NCBI RefSeq assembly: GCF_017377795.1
Contig: NZ_JAFRDR010000007.1
Coordinates: forward strand, 268,900 to 332,899
Source of the DNA: Williamsia soli
Lineage (GTDB): Bacteria > Actinomycetota > Actinomycetes > Mycobacteriales > Mycobacteriaceae
Direction: 5' to 3'
DNA: 64,000 nucleotides
The position numbers and the translations under genes were made by a program. Numbering within the stretch: position 1 is the first letter of the stretch; each line of letters opens with the position of its first letter. The notes beneath the pieces are model-generated. The model did not search any database. It saw nothing but the letters and a program-made list of their open reading frames with translations, and was not told where the DNA came from. Below, in pieces: positions 28,678 to 38,949 of this stretch.

Positions 28678-29466
28678 ATGACGATCACCGACCAGCAGCG
28701 TCACCAGATCGCCGACGAACTGGCCAGGGCGGAGGCGACGGCAGTGGCCATCGACCCGCCGGTAGTTGCGTTTCCCGACATCGACGCCACCGACGCCTAT
28801 GAGATCCAGTTGATCAACATTCGCAAGCGCCTTGATGCCGGGGCAAGAGTCGCAGGCCACAAGGTCGGGCTCGCCTCGGAGGCGATGCAGAAGATGATGG
28901 GCGTCGATGAGCCCGACTACGGCCATCTGCTCGATGTGATGGAGTACCACGAGCACACCCCCATCGATGCCACGAAGTTCTGTTTTCCGCGGGTGGAGGT
29001 GGAAGTCGGCTTCATCCTGGGCGCGGACCTGCCCGGCGCGGGATGCACCAACGACGACGTGATCGCAGCGGTCGAGTGGGTGGTGCCGTCGATCGAGTTG
29101 ATCGATTCCCGGATCAGGGACTGGAAGATCTCGCTGCCCGACACGATCGCTGACAACGCGTCGTCATGTGGCTGGGTGCTGGGGGAGCAGCGGGTGAAGA
29201 TCGCTGACATCGACACCGGGAACATCGACGCGACACTGCATCGCAACGGGGAATTGATCGCCGAGGGCAACTCGAGCGCGGTCCTGGGACACCCGCTCAC
29301 GGCTGTGTCGTGGCTGGCACGCAAGGTCGAGAGCTTCGGGGTGCGCTTGCGCAAAGGCGACGTGATCCTGCCGGGGACGGCGACGCGCGCGATCGACATC
29401 CGATCGGGCGACCACTTCGTGGCCGACTTCGTCGGCTTGGGCAGTGTCACTCTCGACTTCACCTGA
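28678..29466 (+). CDS. hsaE: 2-hydroxyhexa-2,4-dienoate hydratase HsaE
   Basis: A 262-residue hydratase of the fumarylacetoacetate hydrolase/MhpD family. Motifs are RVAGHKVGLASEAMQKMMGV (about 57-76), PRVEVEVGFILGADL with the metal-binding Glu residues, and HPLTAVSWLARKVESFG. It hydrates the dienoate released from ring A to 4-hydroxy-2-oxohexanoate. I chose the ATG at 28678 because GGAGAGCGAGG precedes it and the length matches HsaE of mycobacteria; the longer reading crosses the KstR-like box. hsaG follows after 51 bp. Confidence 0.95.
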   Translation: MTITDQQRHQIADELARAEATAVAIDPPVVAFPDIDATDAYEIQLINIRKRLDAGARVAGHKVGLASEAMQKMMGVDEPDYGHLLDVMEYHEHTPIDATKFCFPRVEVEVGFILGADLPGAGCTNDDVIAAVEWVVPSIELIDSRIRDWKISLPDTIADNASSCGWVLGEQRVKIADIDTGNIDATLHRNGELIAEGNSSAVLGHPLTAVSWLARKVESFGVRLRKGDVILPGTATRAIDIRSGDHFVADFVGLGSVTLDFT

Positions 29467-29517
29467 GCCCGAACTCTGGTTTTCACACTTTCACAACTTT
29501 TACGTCAGGAGCATCCA

Positions 29518-30429
29518 GTGTCAGACAAGGTCACCGCCGCGATCATCGGGTCGGGCAACATCGGTACAGATCTGATGTACAAATTGGCGCGGTCAGAGGT
29601 CATCGAGCCGCGGTGGATGGTCGGCATCGATGCCGATTCCGAAGGCATGAAGCGGGCCGCCGACCGCGGACTGATCACCATGGCCGGCGGCGCCGACGAA
29701 CTGCTCGCGTCCACGGAGAAGCCCGACCTCATCTTCGAGGCCACGTCGGCCTATGTGCACCGCGAATACGCACCGAAGTACGAGGCCGCGGGCATCACCG
29801 CCATCGATCTCACCCCGGCCGCGGTGGGTCCGGCCGTCGTGCCGCCCGCGAACCTGCGCGAGCACCTCGACGCACCCAACACGAACATGATCACCTGTGG
29901 TGGTCAGGCGACGATTCCGATGGTGCACGCCGTGTCATCGGTTGTCCCGGTGGTGTACGCGGAGATCGTCGCCTCGGTGTCGTCGGAGTCCGCAGGCCCG
30001 GGCACACGCGCCAACATCGACGAGTTCACCAAGACCACCTCCCGCGGGATCGAGACGATCGGTGGTGCCGATCGCGGTAAGGCGATCATCATCTTGAATC
30101 CGGCTGATCCGCCGATGATCATGCGCGACACCATCTTCTGCGCCATCCCGGAGGACGCGGACATCGATGCGATCGCCGACGCGATCCACCGGCGGGAGAA
30201 GGAGATCCAGGAGTACGTACCCGGATACCGGCTGCTGCAGGATCCGCAGTTCGACCCGCCCAGTGTCGGCAACGGCGGCATGGCCAGGGTGTCGATCTTC
30301 GTGGAGGTCGAGGGCGCCGGGGACTTCCTGCCGCCTTACGCCGGCAACCTCGACATCATGACCGCCGCCGCCACCAAGGTCGGCGAAGAGATCGCCAAGC
30401 AGAAGCTCGCAGCGAAGGTAGGTGTGTGA
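29518..30429 (+). CDS. hsaG: acylating propionaldehyde/acetaldehyde dehydrogenase HsaG
   Basis: A 303-residue CoA-acylating aldehyde dehydrogenase. The NAD-binding start is [17 protein letters not shown], and the thioester-forming cysteine lies in [16 protein letters not shown] (about residue 127). It converts the propionaldehyde made by HsaF to propionyl-CoA, normally by channelling within an HsaF-HsaG complex. Length equals that of mycobacterial HsaG. It starts with GTG at 29518 behind CAGGAGC and ends just before hsaF. Confidence 0.96.
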   Translation: MSDKVTAAIIGSGNIGTDLMYKLARSEVIEPRWMVGIDADSEGMKRAADRGLITMAGGADELLASTEKPDLIFEATSAYVHREYAPKYEAAGITAIDLTPAAVGPAVVPPANLREHLDAPNTNMITCGGQATIPMVHAVSSVVPVVYAEIVASVSSESAGPGTRANIDEFTKTTSRGIETIGGADRGKAIIILNPADPPMIMRDTIFCAIPEDADIDAIADAIHRREKEIQEYVPGYRLLQDPQFDPPSVGNGGMARVSIFVEVEGAGDFLPPYAGNLDIMTAAATKVGEEIAKQKLAAKVGV

Positions 30430-30430
30430 C

Positions 30431-31507
30431 ATGTTCGCCAACTCAGCCGATGTGATGGCCGGTGCTCGCAAGTACAGCGACAACCTGGACATCCGCATCA
30501 CAGATTCGTCCCTGCGCGACGGCAGCCATCACAAGCGGCACCAGTTCACCGAGCAGGAGGTTCGCGACATCGTCGGCGCCCTCGACGGAGCCGGCGTGCC
30601 GGTGATCGAGGTGACCCACGGTGATGGTCTGGGCGGCTCGTCGTTCAACTACGGCTTTTCCAAAACCCCTGAGCAGCAGCTGATCAAGGCGGCGGTGGAG
30701 ACCGCGACGTCGGCGAAGATCGCGTTCTTGATGTTGCCCGGACTGGGGATCAAGGACGACATCCGGGCCGCGCAGGACAACGGAGCCCAGATCTGCCGGA
30801 TCGCGACGCATTGCACCGAGGCCGACGTGTCAATCCAGCACTTCGGGCTGGCCCGCGAACTCGGTCTGGAGACCGTGGGGTTCTTGATGATGTCGCATAG
30901 TCAGCCGCCGGAGGTGCTGGCCAAGCAGGCCCGGATCATGGCCGATGCCGGATGTCAGTGCGTCTATGTCGTCGATTCGGCCGGAGCTCTTGTCCTCGAG
31001 CAGGTCTCGGACCGGGTGGCTGCGCTCAAAGCCGAGCTCGGCGACGATGCGCAGATCGGCTTCCACGGCCACGAGAACCTCGACATCGCCGTCGCCAATT
31101 CCGTTGCGGCGGTGCGGGCCGGAGCGCAACAGATCGACGGATCGGTGCGTCGATTCGGCGCAGGCGCGGGCAATACGCCGGTCGAGGCGTTTGTGGGGGT
31201 CTGCGACAAGCTCGGCATCAGCACTGGCATCGATTTCATGAAGATCGCCGACGCCGCCCAGGACGTCGTGCGGCCGGTGATGCCCACCGAATGCCTCGTC
31301 GACCGGCCGGCGATGATGATGGGTTATGCGGGCTGCTACAGCTCCTTCCTCAAACACGCTGAGGGCCACGCTGAGAAATACGGGGTGTCGGCGGCGGAGA
31401 TCTTGTTGGAGGCCGGCAGCCGGAAGCTCGTCGGTGGCCAGGAGGACCAGCTCATCGACATCGCCCTCGAACTGAAGAAAAAGCAGGACGCCAACGCGGG
31501 AGTGTGA
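30431..31507 (+). CDS. hsaF: 4-hydroxy-2-oxohexanoate aldolase HsaF
   Basis: About 358 residues, an HMGL-type TIM-barrel aldolase related to DmpG/BphI. Motifs are [18 protein letters not shown] with the metal-binding Asp and acid/base region, [17 protein letters not shown], and the metal site [15 protein letters not shown]. It cleaves 4-hydroxy-2-oxohexanoate to pyruvate and propionaldehyde and works with HsaG. The ATG at 30431, 1 bp after the hsaG stop, is preferred; a GTG three codons earlier overlaps hsaG. No terminator is obvious in the 89 bp before the next gene. Confidence 0.95.
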   Translation: MFANSADVMAGARKYSDNLDIRITDSSLRDGSHHKRHQFTEQEVRDIVGALDGAGVPVIEVTHGDGLGGSSFNYGFSKTPEQQLIKAAVETATSAKIAFLMLPGLGIKDDIRAAQDNGAQICRIATHCTEADVSIQHFGLARELGLETVGFLMMSHSQPPEVLAKQARIMADAGCQCVYVVDSAGALVLEQVSDRVAALKAELGDDAQIGFHGHENLDIAVANSVAAVRAGAQQIDGSVRRFGAGAGNTPVEAFVGVCDKLGISTGIDFMKIADAAQDVVRPVMPTECLVDRPAMMMGYAGCYSSFLKHAEGHAEKYGVSAAEILLEAGSRKLVGGQEDQLIDIALELKKKQDANAGV

Positions 31508-31596
31508 CGCCTGAACGGGTGGCTCGGGTTACCATTTGTCCGAATTGACGACTCGGATGCGAGTCGGACTCCACGCGAGGTGATCGGTGAGGGCCC

Positions 31597-32673
31597 ATGA
31601 CGTACGACCGGTCGCGTGTCGATTCCGGCGGTTGGCAGTCTGCGGGGACGACCTCGAGGCGCAGGTCACGCACGGTGCCCGCGGCGAGAGATGATGGCGG
31701 CCGCCCGACGACGGGCGGTGGTTTGTTCGCATCGGCGTCCGGCGATTCGCGGTTGCGCTTCGTCGGTCTGCTGCTCGCCGCAGCGGGTGTGCTCGTTGTT
31801 GTCTGTAGTTTTCTGACCTGGGCGAGCGCCTCGGACGACGAGTTGAGCTTGTCGGTGACCGGGATGGGTTCGGTGTCGTTCGAGGCGTCGGAGGCGCGCG
31901 CTCAGGCTTTGGGTGGGTCCGCTGACGTGGCGGCCGAACTCGACCAGCGCAGCAAGTCACCGGGAATCTTCACGGCGCTGATGGGTGCACTGCTGGTAGG
32001 CGCAGCGATACCACTGGTGCTGGGCCGCTATCCCGGACTCGGAGCCGCGGCAGGCAGCATCCTCGCGCTCATCGCGGTGTTCATGTCTTTGGAGTATCTG
32101 TTCGCCCCGGGTGACGCCGTGCTCGAGGGCACCGGCAGTACCGGCATCGGTTACGCCGGACTCGGATTGTGGCTGGTTACCCTCGGTGCGTTCGGTGCGC
32201 TGGCGGCGTCTGGATTCGGGACGATCATCGCGCTACGCGGAGGGCGATCGCCGGCGACGGAGACCGCGGCGCCCAGGCGCAGGGCCGAGGCTGCGGCTCC
32301 GGCCAGACCGTCGGCGAGGCGTAGCGGAGCCCGGCCGGGCCCGACGGTATCGGCACCTGCATCTCGACCGAACTTCCGGCCGGAACCGGGATATCGGGCC
32401 CGCCAGGGTGGCGGCGATGGGCCGATGGGACGACGCCCACCCCCCGCTCAACCCGGATACCGGCCGACTCCGCCACCCAGGCCCCTCCCGAACTCTTATC
32501 CCACCGTGAATCAGCCTGCGAGAGGCAGAGATCTACCTCCTCGAGTGGTGCGGCCGGGACCTGTACCGCCTGGCCAGATCCCGCCGGGCAGGGGCGTCCC
32601 GCCCGGTCAGCGCCCGCCACCGCGACGTGCTCCGGCGCCGCCAACCGACGTGCAGGGAGAAGACGGACGATGA
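31597..32673 (+). CDS. four-helix membrane protein with proline-rich tail, paralog 1 of 3
   Basis: A 358-residue protein of unknown function. A basic N-terminus (about 1-50) precedes four hydrophobic segments (about 53-76, 127-142, 146-165 and 187-210). An extracytoplasmic loop after helix 1 carries VTGMGSVSFEASEA and a conserved SKSPGIFTALMGALLVG leading into helix 2. The last 145 residues are rich in Pro, Arg and Gly (PPGQIPPGRGVPPGQRPPP) and look disordered. Two paralogs follow directly; the next overlaps by 4 bp. GAGGG precedes the ATG. The position between hsaF and the kshA group suggests a membrane role near steroid catabolism, but no KstR box is seen here. Confidence 0.7.
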   Translation: MTYDRSRVDSGGWQSAGTTSRRRSRTVPAARDDGGRPTTGGGLFASASGDSRLRFVGLLLAAAGVLVVVCSFLTWASASDDELSLSVTGMGSVSFEASEARAQALGGSADVAAELDQRSKSPGIFTALMGALLVGAAIPLVLGRYPGLGAAAGSILALIAVFMSLEYLFAPGDAVLEGTGSTGIGYAGLGLWLVTLGAFGALAASGFGTIIALRGGRSPATETAAPRRRAEAAAPARPSARRSGARPGPTVSAPASRPNFRPEPGYRARQGGGDGPMGRRPPPAQPGYRPTPPPRPLPNSYPTVNQPARGRDLPPRVVRPGPVPPGQIPPGRGVPPGQRPPPRRAPAPPTDVQGEDGR

Positions 32674-33233
32674 CCCAAGGCTCTGCGTCCGGCTCCGGGC
32701 TACGTGCTCGGCGGTCGGCGAATCCGAAGCTCAAGCCGGCCGGTGCCGTTCTTGCTGTGGCGGGCGCCGCGATGGTGATCTTCAGCTTCTTCAGCTGGGC
32801 CTCCGCCGAGGACGAGCTCTTCAGCGCGGCGGTGACCGGTATGGGGTCGGTGTCGATCGAGGGTGGATTCGGCTCCGGCTCAGGAGAACTCGAGCAGCTA
32901 CTCGAAGACAACAGCAAATCACCAGGGATCTCCACGGCCGTCTTCGGCGTGCTGCTCATCCTCGCCGCGGTGTTGTTGATCCTCAATCGGTTCCCGGGAA
33001 TCGCTGCCGTGGTCGCCGCTGTGCTGGCTCTCCTTGCGACGATCAGGGTGCTCTTCTTCCTCTTCGACCCTGTCGACGCCCTGATCGAGAACGCGGGAGA
33101 CTCGTCCATCGGCGACGTGGGCTGGGGACTCTGCCTGGTGGCCGTGGGTTCTGTGGTGGCTCTTGTCGTATCCGGCTGGGCGGTCGTGCTTGCCGTCCGG
33201 TCGCCGGCTGCGCCTGCGTCGACTGGCCGGTGA
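32670..33233 (+). CDS. four-helix membrane protein, paralog 2 of 3
   Basis: A 187-residue protein, the minimal form of the triplet. It has four hydrophobic segments (about 24-46, 90-107, 112-131 and 150-175) and the shared signature FSFFSWASAEDE, VTGMGSVSIEGG, EQLLEDNSKSPGISTA and LNRFPGIAAVV. It lacks the long tails of its neighbours. The ATG overlaps the stop of paralog 1 (ATGA), so the two are co-translated. Function unknown. Confidence 0.7.
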   Translation: MTQGSASGSGLRARRSANPKLKPAGAVLAVAGAAMVIFSFFSWASAEDELFSAAVTGMGSVSIEGGFGSGSGELEQLLEDNSKSPGISTAVFGVLLILAAVLLILNRFPGIAAVVAAVLALLATIRVLFFLFDPVDALIENAGDSSIGDVGWGLCLVAVGSVVALVVSGWAVVLAVRSPAAPASTGR

Positions 33234-33306
33234 GTCCGCGCGTTACGATCGATTTCGATCAGTAGCGCCCGCGGGACGGGTGGAACCACTCACAGTAGGG
33301 GGACAG

Positions 33307-34275
33307 ATGACTTACGGCCCACCACCCGGCAACTTCCCTCCGTCCGGCGGTCAGCCGGGTGGATTTCCTCCGCCCGGAGGGCCGGGTCAGCCGCAGGGCG
33401 GATACCAAGCAGGTGGCCATCAACCCGGCGGCTATCAATCCGGCAGCGGCTACCAACCTGGTGGCTACCCGCCGTCACAATCCGGCCATCAATCGGCGTT
33501 CGGCGCGCCAGGTGGCGGGCGACCGTCCGCGTCCGGACTGCTCGCGCCGGCGTCGTCGAATCCTCTGTTGAAGTTCACCGGTATCGCGCTGGCGGTGGGC
33601 GGACTGCTGATGGTGCTGTTCAGCTTCTTCAGCTGGGCGGCCGATGACAACGAGCTCGGGAGCGTCTCGATATCAGGTATGGGTTCGGTGTCGTTCGATG
33701 GTTCGGGGAGCGACGAGATCTCGCAACTGCTGGAGGACAGCAGCAAATCGCCCGGCATCTTCACCCTGATCCTGGGTGTGCTGATCATTGCAGCGGCCGT
33801 GCCGCTGATCATCAACAAGTTCCCGGGCATCGGCGCCATCACCGCAACGGTGCTCGGCCTGATTGCGACGATACTGGCGTTGGTCTATCTCTTCAGCCCG
33901 GCGGGGGCGGTACTGGACGACTCCGGTGACTCCGACATCTCGGATGCCGGCTTCGGACTCTGGCTGGTGACCATCGGCGCGCTCGCCGCACTGATCGCCG
34001 GCGGGCTATCGGTGTTCTTCGCGCTCACGTCGCCGGCGGGCCACCCTCCGCGCAATCAGACCCCTCCGGGGTACGGACCCACTCCGGGACAAGGTTACGG
34101 TCGACAACCATCTCAGGGATACGGCCAAGGCCAGCACTATGGCCCTCCCCAGGGTCAACCAGGTCAGGGCTTCGGCCAGCAGCCGGGCCAAGGGTATGGT
34201 CAGCAACCCGGACATGGGTACGGCCAGCACGGTCCGGGTCAGGGACAGCAGTTCGGGCCGTACGGTCAGCAGTAG
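33307..34275 (+). CDS. four-helix membrane protein with Gly/Gln-rich tails, paralog 3 of 3
   Basis: A 322-residue protein starting at the ATG at 33307 after AGGGGGACAG. The first 75 residues are low-complexity repeats (GGYQ, PPGG). The membrane core follows with FSFFSWAADDNE, ISGMGSVSFDGSG, SQLLEDSSKSPGIFTLILG and INKFPGIGAIT, closely matching paralog 2. The last 75 residues are repeats built on QGYGQ and GQQPGQG, a tail type that often drives multimerisation or wall contact. It is 73 bp from paralog 2 and may have its own promoter. Function unknown. Confidence 0.7.
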   Translation: MTYGPPPGNFPPSGGQPGGFPPPGGPGQPQGGYQAGGHQPGGYQSGSGYQPGGYPPSQSGHQSAFGAPGGGRPSASGLLAPASSNPLLKFTGIALAVGGLLMVLFSFFSWAADDNELGSVSISGMGSVSFDGSGSDEISQLLEDSSKSPGIFTLILGVLIIAAAVPLIINKFPGIGAITATVLGLIATILALVYLFSPAGAVLDDSGDSDISDAGFGLWLVTIGALAALIAGGLSVFFALTSPAGHPPRNQTPPGYGPTPGQGYGRQPSQGYGQGQHYGPPQGQPGQGFGQQPGQGYGQQPGHGYGQHGPGQGQQFGPYGQQ

Positions 34276-34307
34276 TCAGCCATGAGCGATCAGAAGAACT
34301 CAGGCGG

Positions 34308-34667
34308 TCAGTAGTAGCCGTCGGGGTCCACGTCGGGGGATTCCTTGGGGACGATCCCCTCACTCACCCCGTGATCGATGCTCGCCGACATCCGTGGGCA
34401 GGTCGGCAACATCGCGGGGTTACCGCCCTCGGCGCGAATCGCCTTGAACTCGGGGCAGTTGTCCCGGGCCTGTGAGGTCCATTGCACGCTCGTGTGATGC
34501 GGGCTGTACTTCTTCACCATCACGCAGGCGTGGCAGGTCCGGCATTCGATCTCGGTGAGGCCACCCCGCAGATAGTGCTCTTTGTCCCGGGTGGTGGCCT
34601 TTTCCACAGCCGCCTTGCGCTCCGGATCTCCGGTGAAATCCGGGGCCTTGGACCAACTGACCGTCAT
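34308..34667 (-). CDS. small Cys/His-rich protein encoded after kshA
   Basis: About 119 residues, unknown function. A cluster with CRTCHACVMVKKYSPHH (about 43-59), a later NCPEF and a C-terminal LPTCPRM place five Cys and several His residues where they could bind a metal or cluster; the sequence ends DVDPDGYY. It follows kshA on the same strand, 52 bp after its stop, so it should share the KstR-controlled transcript. M. tuberculosis also has a hypothetical gene next to kshA. The start is uncertain: this ATG lacks a clear ribosome site, and a GTG at 34712 has GAGGGA directly before it. Confidence 0.65.
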   Translation of the reverse strand: MTVSWSKAPDFTGDPERKAAVEKATTRDKEHYLRGGLTEIECRTCHACVMVKKYSPHHTSVQWTSQARDNCPEFKAIRAEGGNPAMLPTCPRMSASIDHGVSEGIVPKESPDVDPDGYY

Positions 34668-34719
34668 GATCGGAGACGGAGCGCAGCGGAGCCCGACCCG
34701 ATTTCCCGCCACTCCCTCA

Positions 34720-35904
34720 TCAGGTTGCTGTCGCTTTGTCGGCGTCGGCGCGCTCGGCTTTGATCCGGATGTTCTCCTGCACCTCGAGGTTCCAGTTCTC
34801 GACTGCCTTGGTGGTGTCGATCTCGTACTCGTAGCGCTGGGTCATCTCTTCGGTGACATCGGCGACGTCGACGTAGAACTGCTCGTACCAACGGCGCAAC
34901 TGATACACCGGGCCGTCTTCCTCGACCAGCAACGGATTGTCGATGCGGCTCTTGTGCTTCCAGATCTCGACGTCCTGGAGGAAACCGACCTCGATGCCTG
35001 CCGTGATCTTCGTGGCCATCTTATCTGCCTGCTCCGCGGTGAGACCCTCGGGGATCTTGGCGATCACGCCGTACATCAGCACGAACGAGTTGTTGTCGAT
35101 CGGATAGTGGCAGTTCGTCAGGATCGTCTCGATCGCATATCCGCCGTAGTACTGGACCATCGGATTGAGCATGTAGGCCGGGCCGTAGTATGCCGCAATC
35201 GATTCCAGCTTGGTGTCGCCGTACGCCGTCATGATGTCGACGTCCGGCCTGCCATGCGAATTCATGTACTGCGCGGCGGTTTCGCCTTCGAAGACGTTCT
35301 TGAAGTAGTCCGGCAGTGAGTAGTGGACATAGAAGAAGTGCGCCATGTCGACGACGTTGTCGATGATCTCGCGGCAGTTGGAGCCTTCGATCACGATCGT
35401 GTTCCAGGTCCAGCCGGTCCACTGATCGCTGTTCAATTCGTCGAGTTCGGGGATCACCACGTTGTCTGGCGGGGGGTTTCCCTCGGGATCGTTGTAGACG
35501 AACACCTGGCCGTTGCGGATCATCCCGGGCCAGGACCGGGTCTTGGCCAGCTTGGGGGCGCGCTTCGCGTACGGGACGCCGGCACACCGGCCGTTGGCCT
35601 TCCAGCGCCAGTCGTGGAACGGGCAGGCGATGTTGCCGTCCTTGATCGAACCCTGCGAGAGATCCCCGCCCATGTGCCGGCAGTACGCGTCGAGGATCTT
35701 CAGTTCACCCTCGGCGACCCACACGACGAGCTTGGTTCCGAATACCGTCACCGAGTGGGGCTTGCCGTCGTCGTAGTCGGCCAGCAGGCCGAGGCAGTGC
35801 CAGCCGCGGGCGAATCGCGTCGGGGGCGTGCCGGTGTCGATCTCGCGAACAGCGCCGCCGTCGGCATTGTTGTCGATCCCGGCCTTCGCCGTCGTCTCCA
35901 CCAT
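34720..35904 (-). CDS. kshA: 3-ketosteroid 9alpha-hydroxylase oxygenase component KshA
   Basis: A 394-residue Rieske non-heme iron oxygenase. The Rieske cluster ligands are Cys75 and His77 (AYCRHMGGDL) and Cys94 and His97 (ACPFHDWRW). The mononuclear iron site is in NVVDMAHFFYVHYSLP (His189 and His194, with a further Asp downstream). It hydroxylates C9 of AD/ADD; together with KstD this causes ring B opening. The reductase KshB is not in this window. I chose the ATG at 35902-35904 behind GGGAGC. The divergent region towards hsaA holds two KstR boxes. Confidence 0.95.
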   Translation of the reverse strand: MVETTAKAGIDNNADGGAVREIDTGTPPTRFARGWHCLGLLADYDDGKPHSVTVFGTKLVVWVAEGELKILDAYCRHMGGDLSQGSIKDGNIACPFHDWRWKANGRCAGVPYAKRAPKLAKTRSWPGMIRNGQVFVYNDPEGNPPPDNVVIPELDELNSDQWTGWTWNTIVIEGSNCREIIDNVVDMAHFFYVHYSLPDYFKNVFEGETAAQYMNSHGRPDVDIMTAYGDTKLESIAAYYGPAYMLNPMVQYYGGYAIETILTNCHYPIDNNSFVLMYGVIAKIPEGLTAEQADKMATKITAGIEVGFLQDVEIWKHKSRIDNPLLVEEDGPVYQLRRWYEQFYVDVADVTEEMTQRYEYEIDTTKAVENWNLEVQENIRIKAERADADKATAT

Positions 35905-36022
35905 GTTCTGCTCCCTATGTTCGGCGATGCCGGAATGGCTGCGCATCTGCCGGTTTGCATGTCTGCCCGGGTCGAGCTCGGCCTGCGGCTGTGTCTCCAC
36001 CGGATTAAGCGCTTTCGCTTAC

Positions 36023-36036
36023 TAGAACATGTTACA
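36023..36036. promoter_or_regulatory. KstR box upstream of kshA
   Basis: TAGAACATGTTACA matches TnnAACnnGTTnnA. It lies about 118 bp upstream of the kshA start. Confidence 0.88.
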
Positions 36037-36052
36037 AAACTCTGTTCTGTCA

Positions 36053-36068
36053 TGCCAGTCAATTGGCA
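36053..36068. promoter_or_regulatory. inverted repeat TGCCA-N6-TGGCA in the kshA-hsaA divergent region
   Basis: TGCCA and TGGCA are separated by six bases between the two KstR boxes. The position suggests a site for a second regulator, but the motif is not one I can assign. Confidence 0.35.
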
Positions 36069-36114
36069 CTTTTGCACGCGATTGGGACGTAAAAGGCCAG
36101 CACTCGACATAAAT

Positions 36115-36128
36115 GAGAACGTGTTCTA
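36115..36128. promoter_or_regulatory. KstR box upstream of hsaA
   Basis: GAGAACGTGTTCTA keeps the AAC-N2-GTT core with symmetric AG/CT flanks and differs from the consensus only at the first base. It lies 42 bp before hsaA. Confidence 0.82.
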
Positions 36129-36170
36129 GTCTTGAAACGAAGAAGTGGAACGAGAGCGAGGAGTTGCTCG

Positions 36171-38344
<2,174 letters not shown>

Positions 38345-38348
38345 CGCA

Positions 38349-38921
38349 ATGGTCTCGCATCCGCTCGGAACCGATGATTTCGATGGTCGACAGTTCCGCA
38401 CCGCGATGGGGCAGTTCTGTACCGGCGTCACGGTGATCACGACGGTGGCGCCGGACGAGACCCCGGTGGGTTTCGCCTGTCAATCGTTCGCGGCTCTGTC
38501 GCTCGATCCGCCGCTGGTCCTGTTCTGCCCGATGAAGACATCCCGCAGCTGGAAGGTGATCGAGCAGAGCAAGAAGTTCTGCGTGAACGTGCTCTCCAAC
38601 AATCAGCAGAACGTCAGTGCGGCCTTCGGTGCACCCGGCGACGACAAGTTTGCCGGAATCGAATGGGATCCTTCACCGCTGGGGCTTCCGGTGATCAAAC
38701 ATTCGCTGTCGTGGGTCGATTGCACCCTCGAGAGGGTCGACGACGGGGGAGATCACTTCATCGTGATCGGAAGGGTGCAGACTTTGGGGGAAGTGCTGCA
38801 GGACAAGCCTTTGCTGTTCTACCGTGGTGGCTACCTGTCCACTGAGCATCCGCATGTCACCCCCGCTCAGGCGGAGCTCGAGAACTTCCTGACCTGGACC
38901 GGCGACGACACCTGGCTGTAG
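38349..38921 (+). CDS. hsaB: flavin reductase component HsaB
   Basis: A 190-residue flavin reductase of the HpaC-like family. Motifs are FRTAMGQFCTGVTVITTVA, GFACQSFAALSLDPPLVLFC and the C-terminal GDHFIVIGRVQTL with PLLFYRGGYL. It reduces FMN with NADH for HsaA. It starts 4 bp after the hsaC stop, so the three genes form one operon under the KstR box at 36115. Confidence 0.94.
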   Translation: MVSHPLGTDDFDGRQFRTAMGQFCTGVTVITTVAPDETPVGFACQSFAALSLDPPLVLFCPMKTSRSWKVIEQSKKFCVNVLSNNQQNVSAAFGAPGDDKFAGIEWDPSPLGLPVIKHSLSWVDCTLERVDDGGDHFIVIGRVQTLGEVLQDKPLLFYRGGYLSTEHPHVTPAQAELENFLTWTGDDTWL

Positions 38922-38949
38922 TGCGTTCAGCCGTTCAACGAGGAGCGAG

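Noticed and set aside
34263..34318. Repeated CGGTCAG..GTAGT at the facing ends of two genes
   Set aside because: Short, and partly caused by similar C-terminal codons and stop codons; not enough to name an element.
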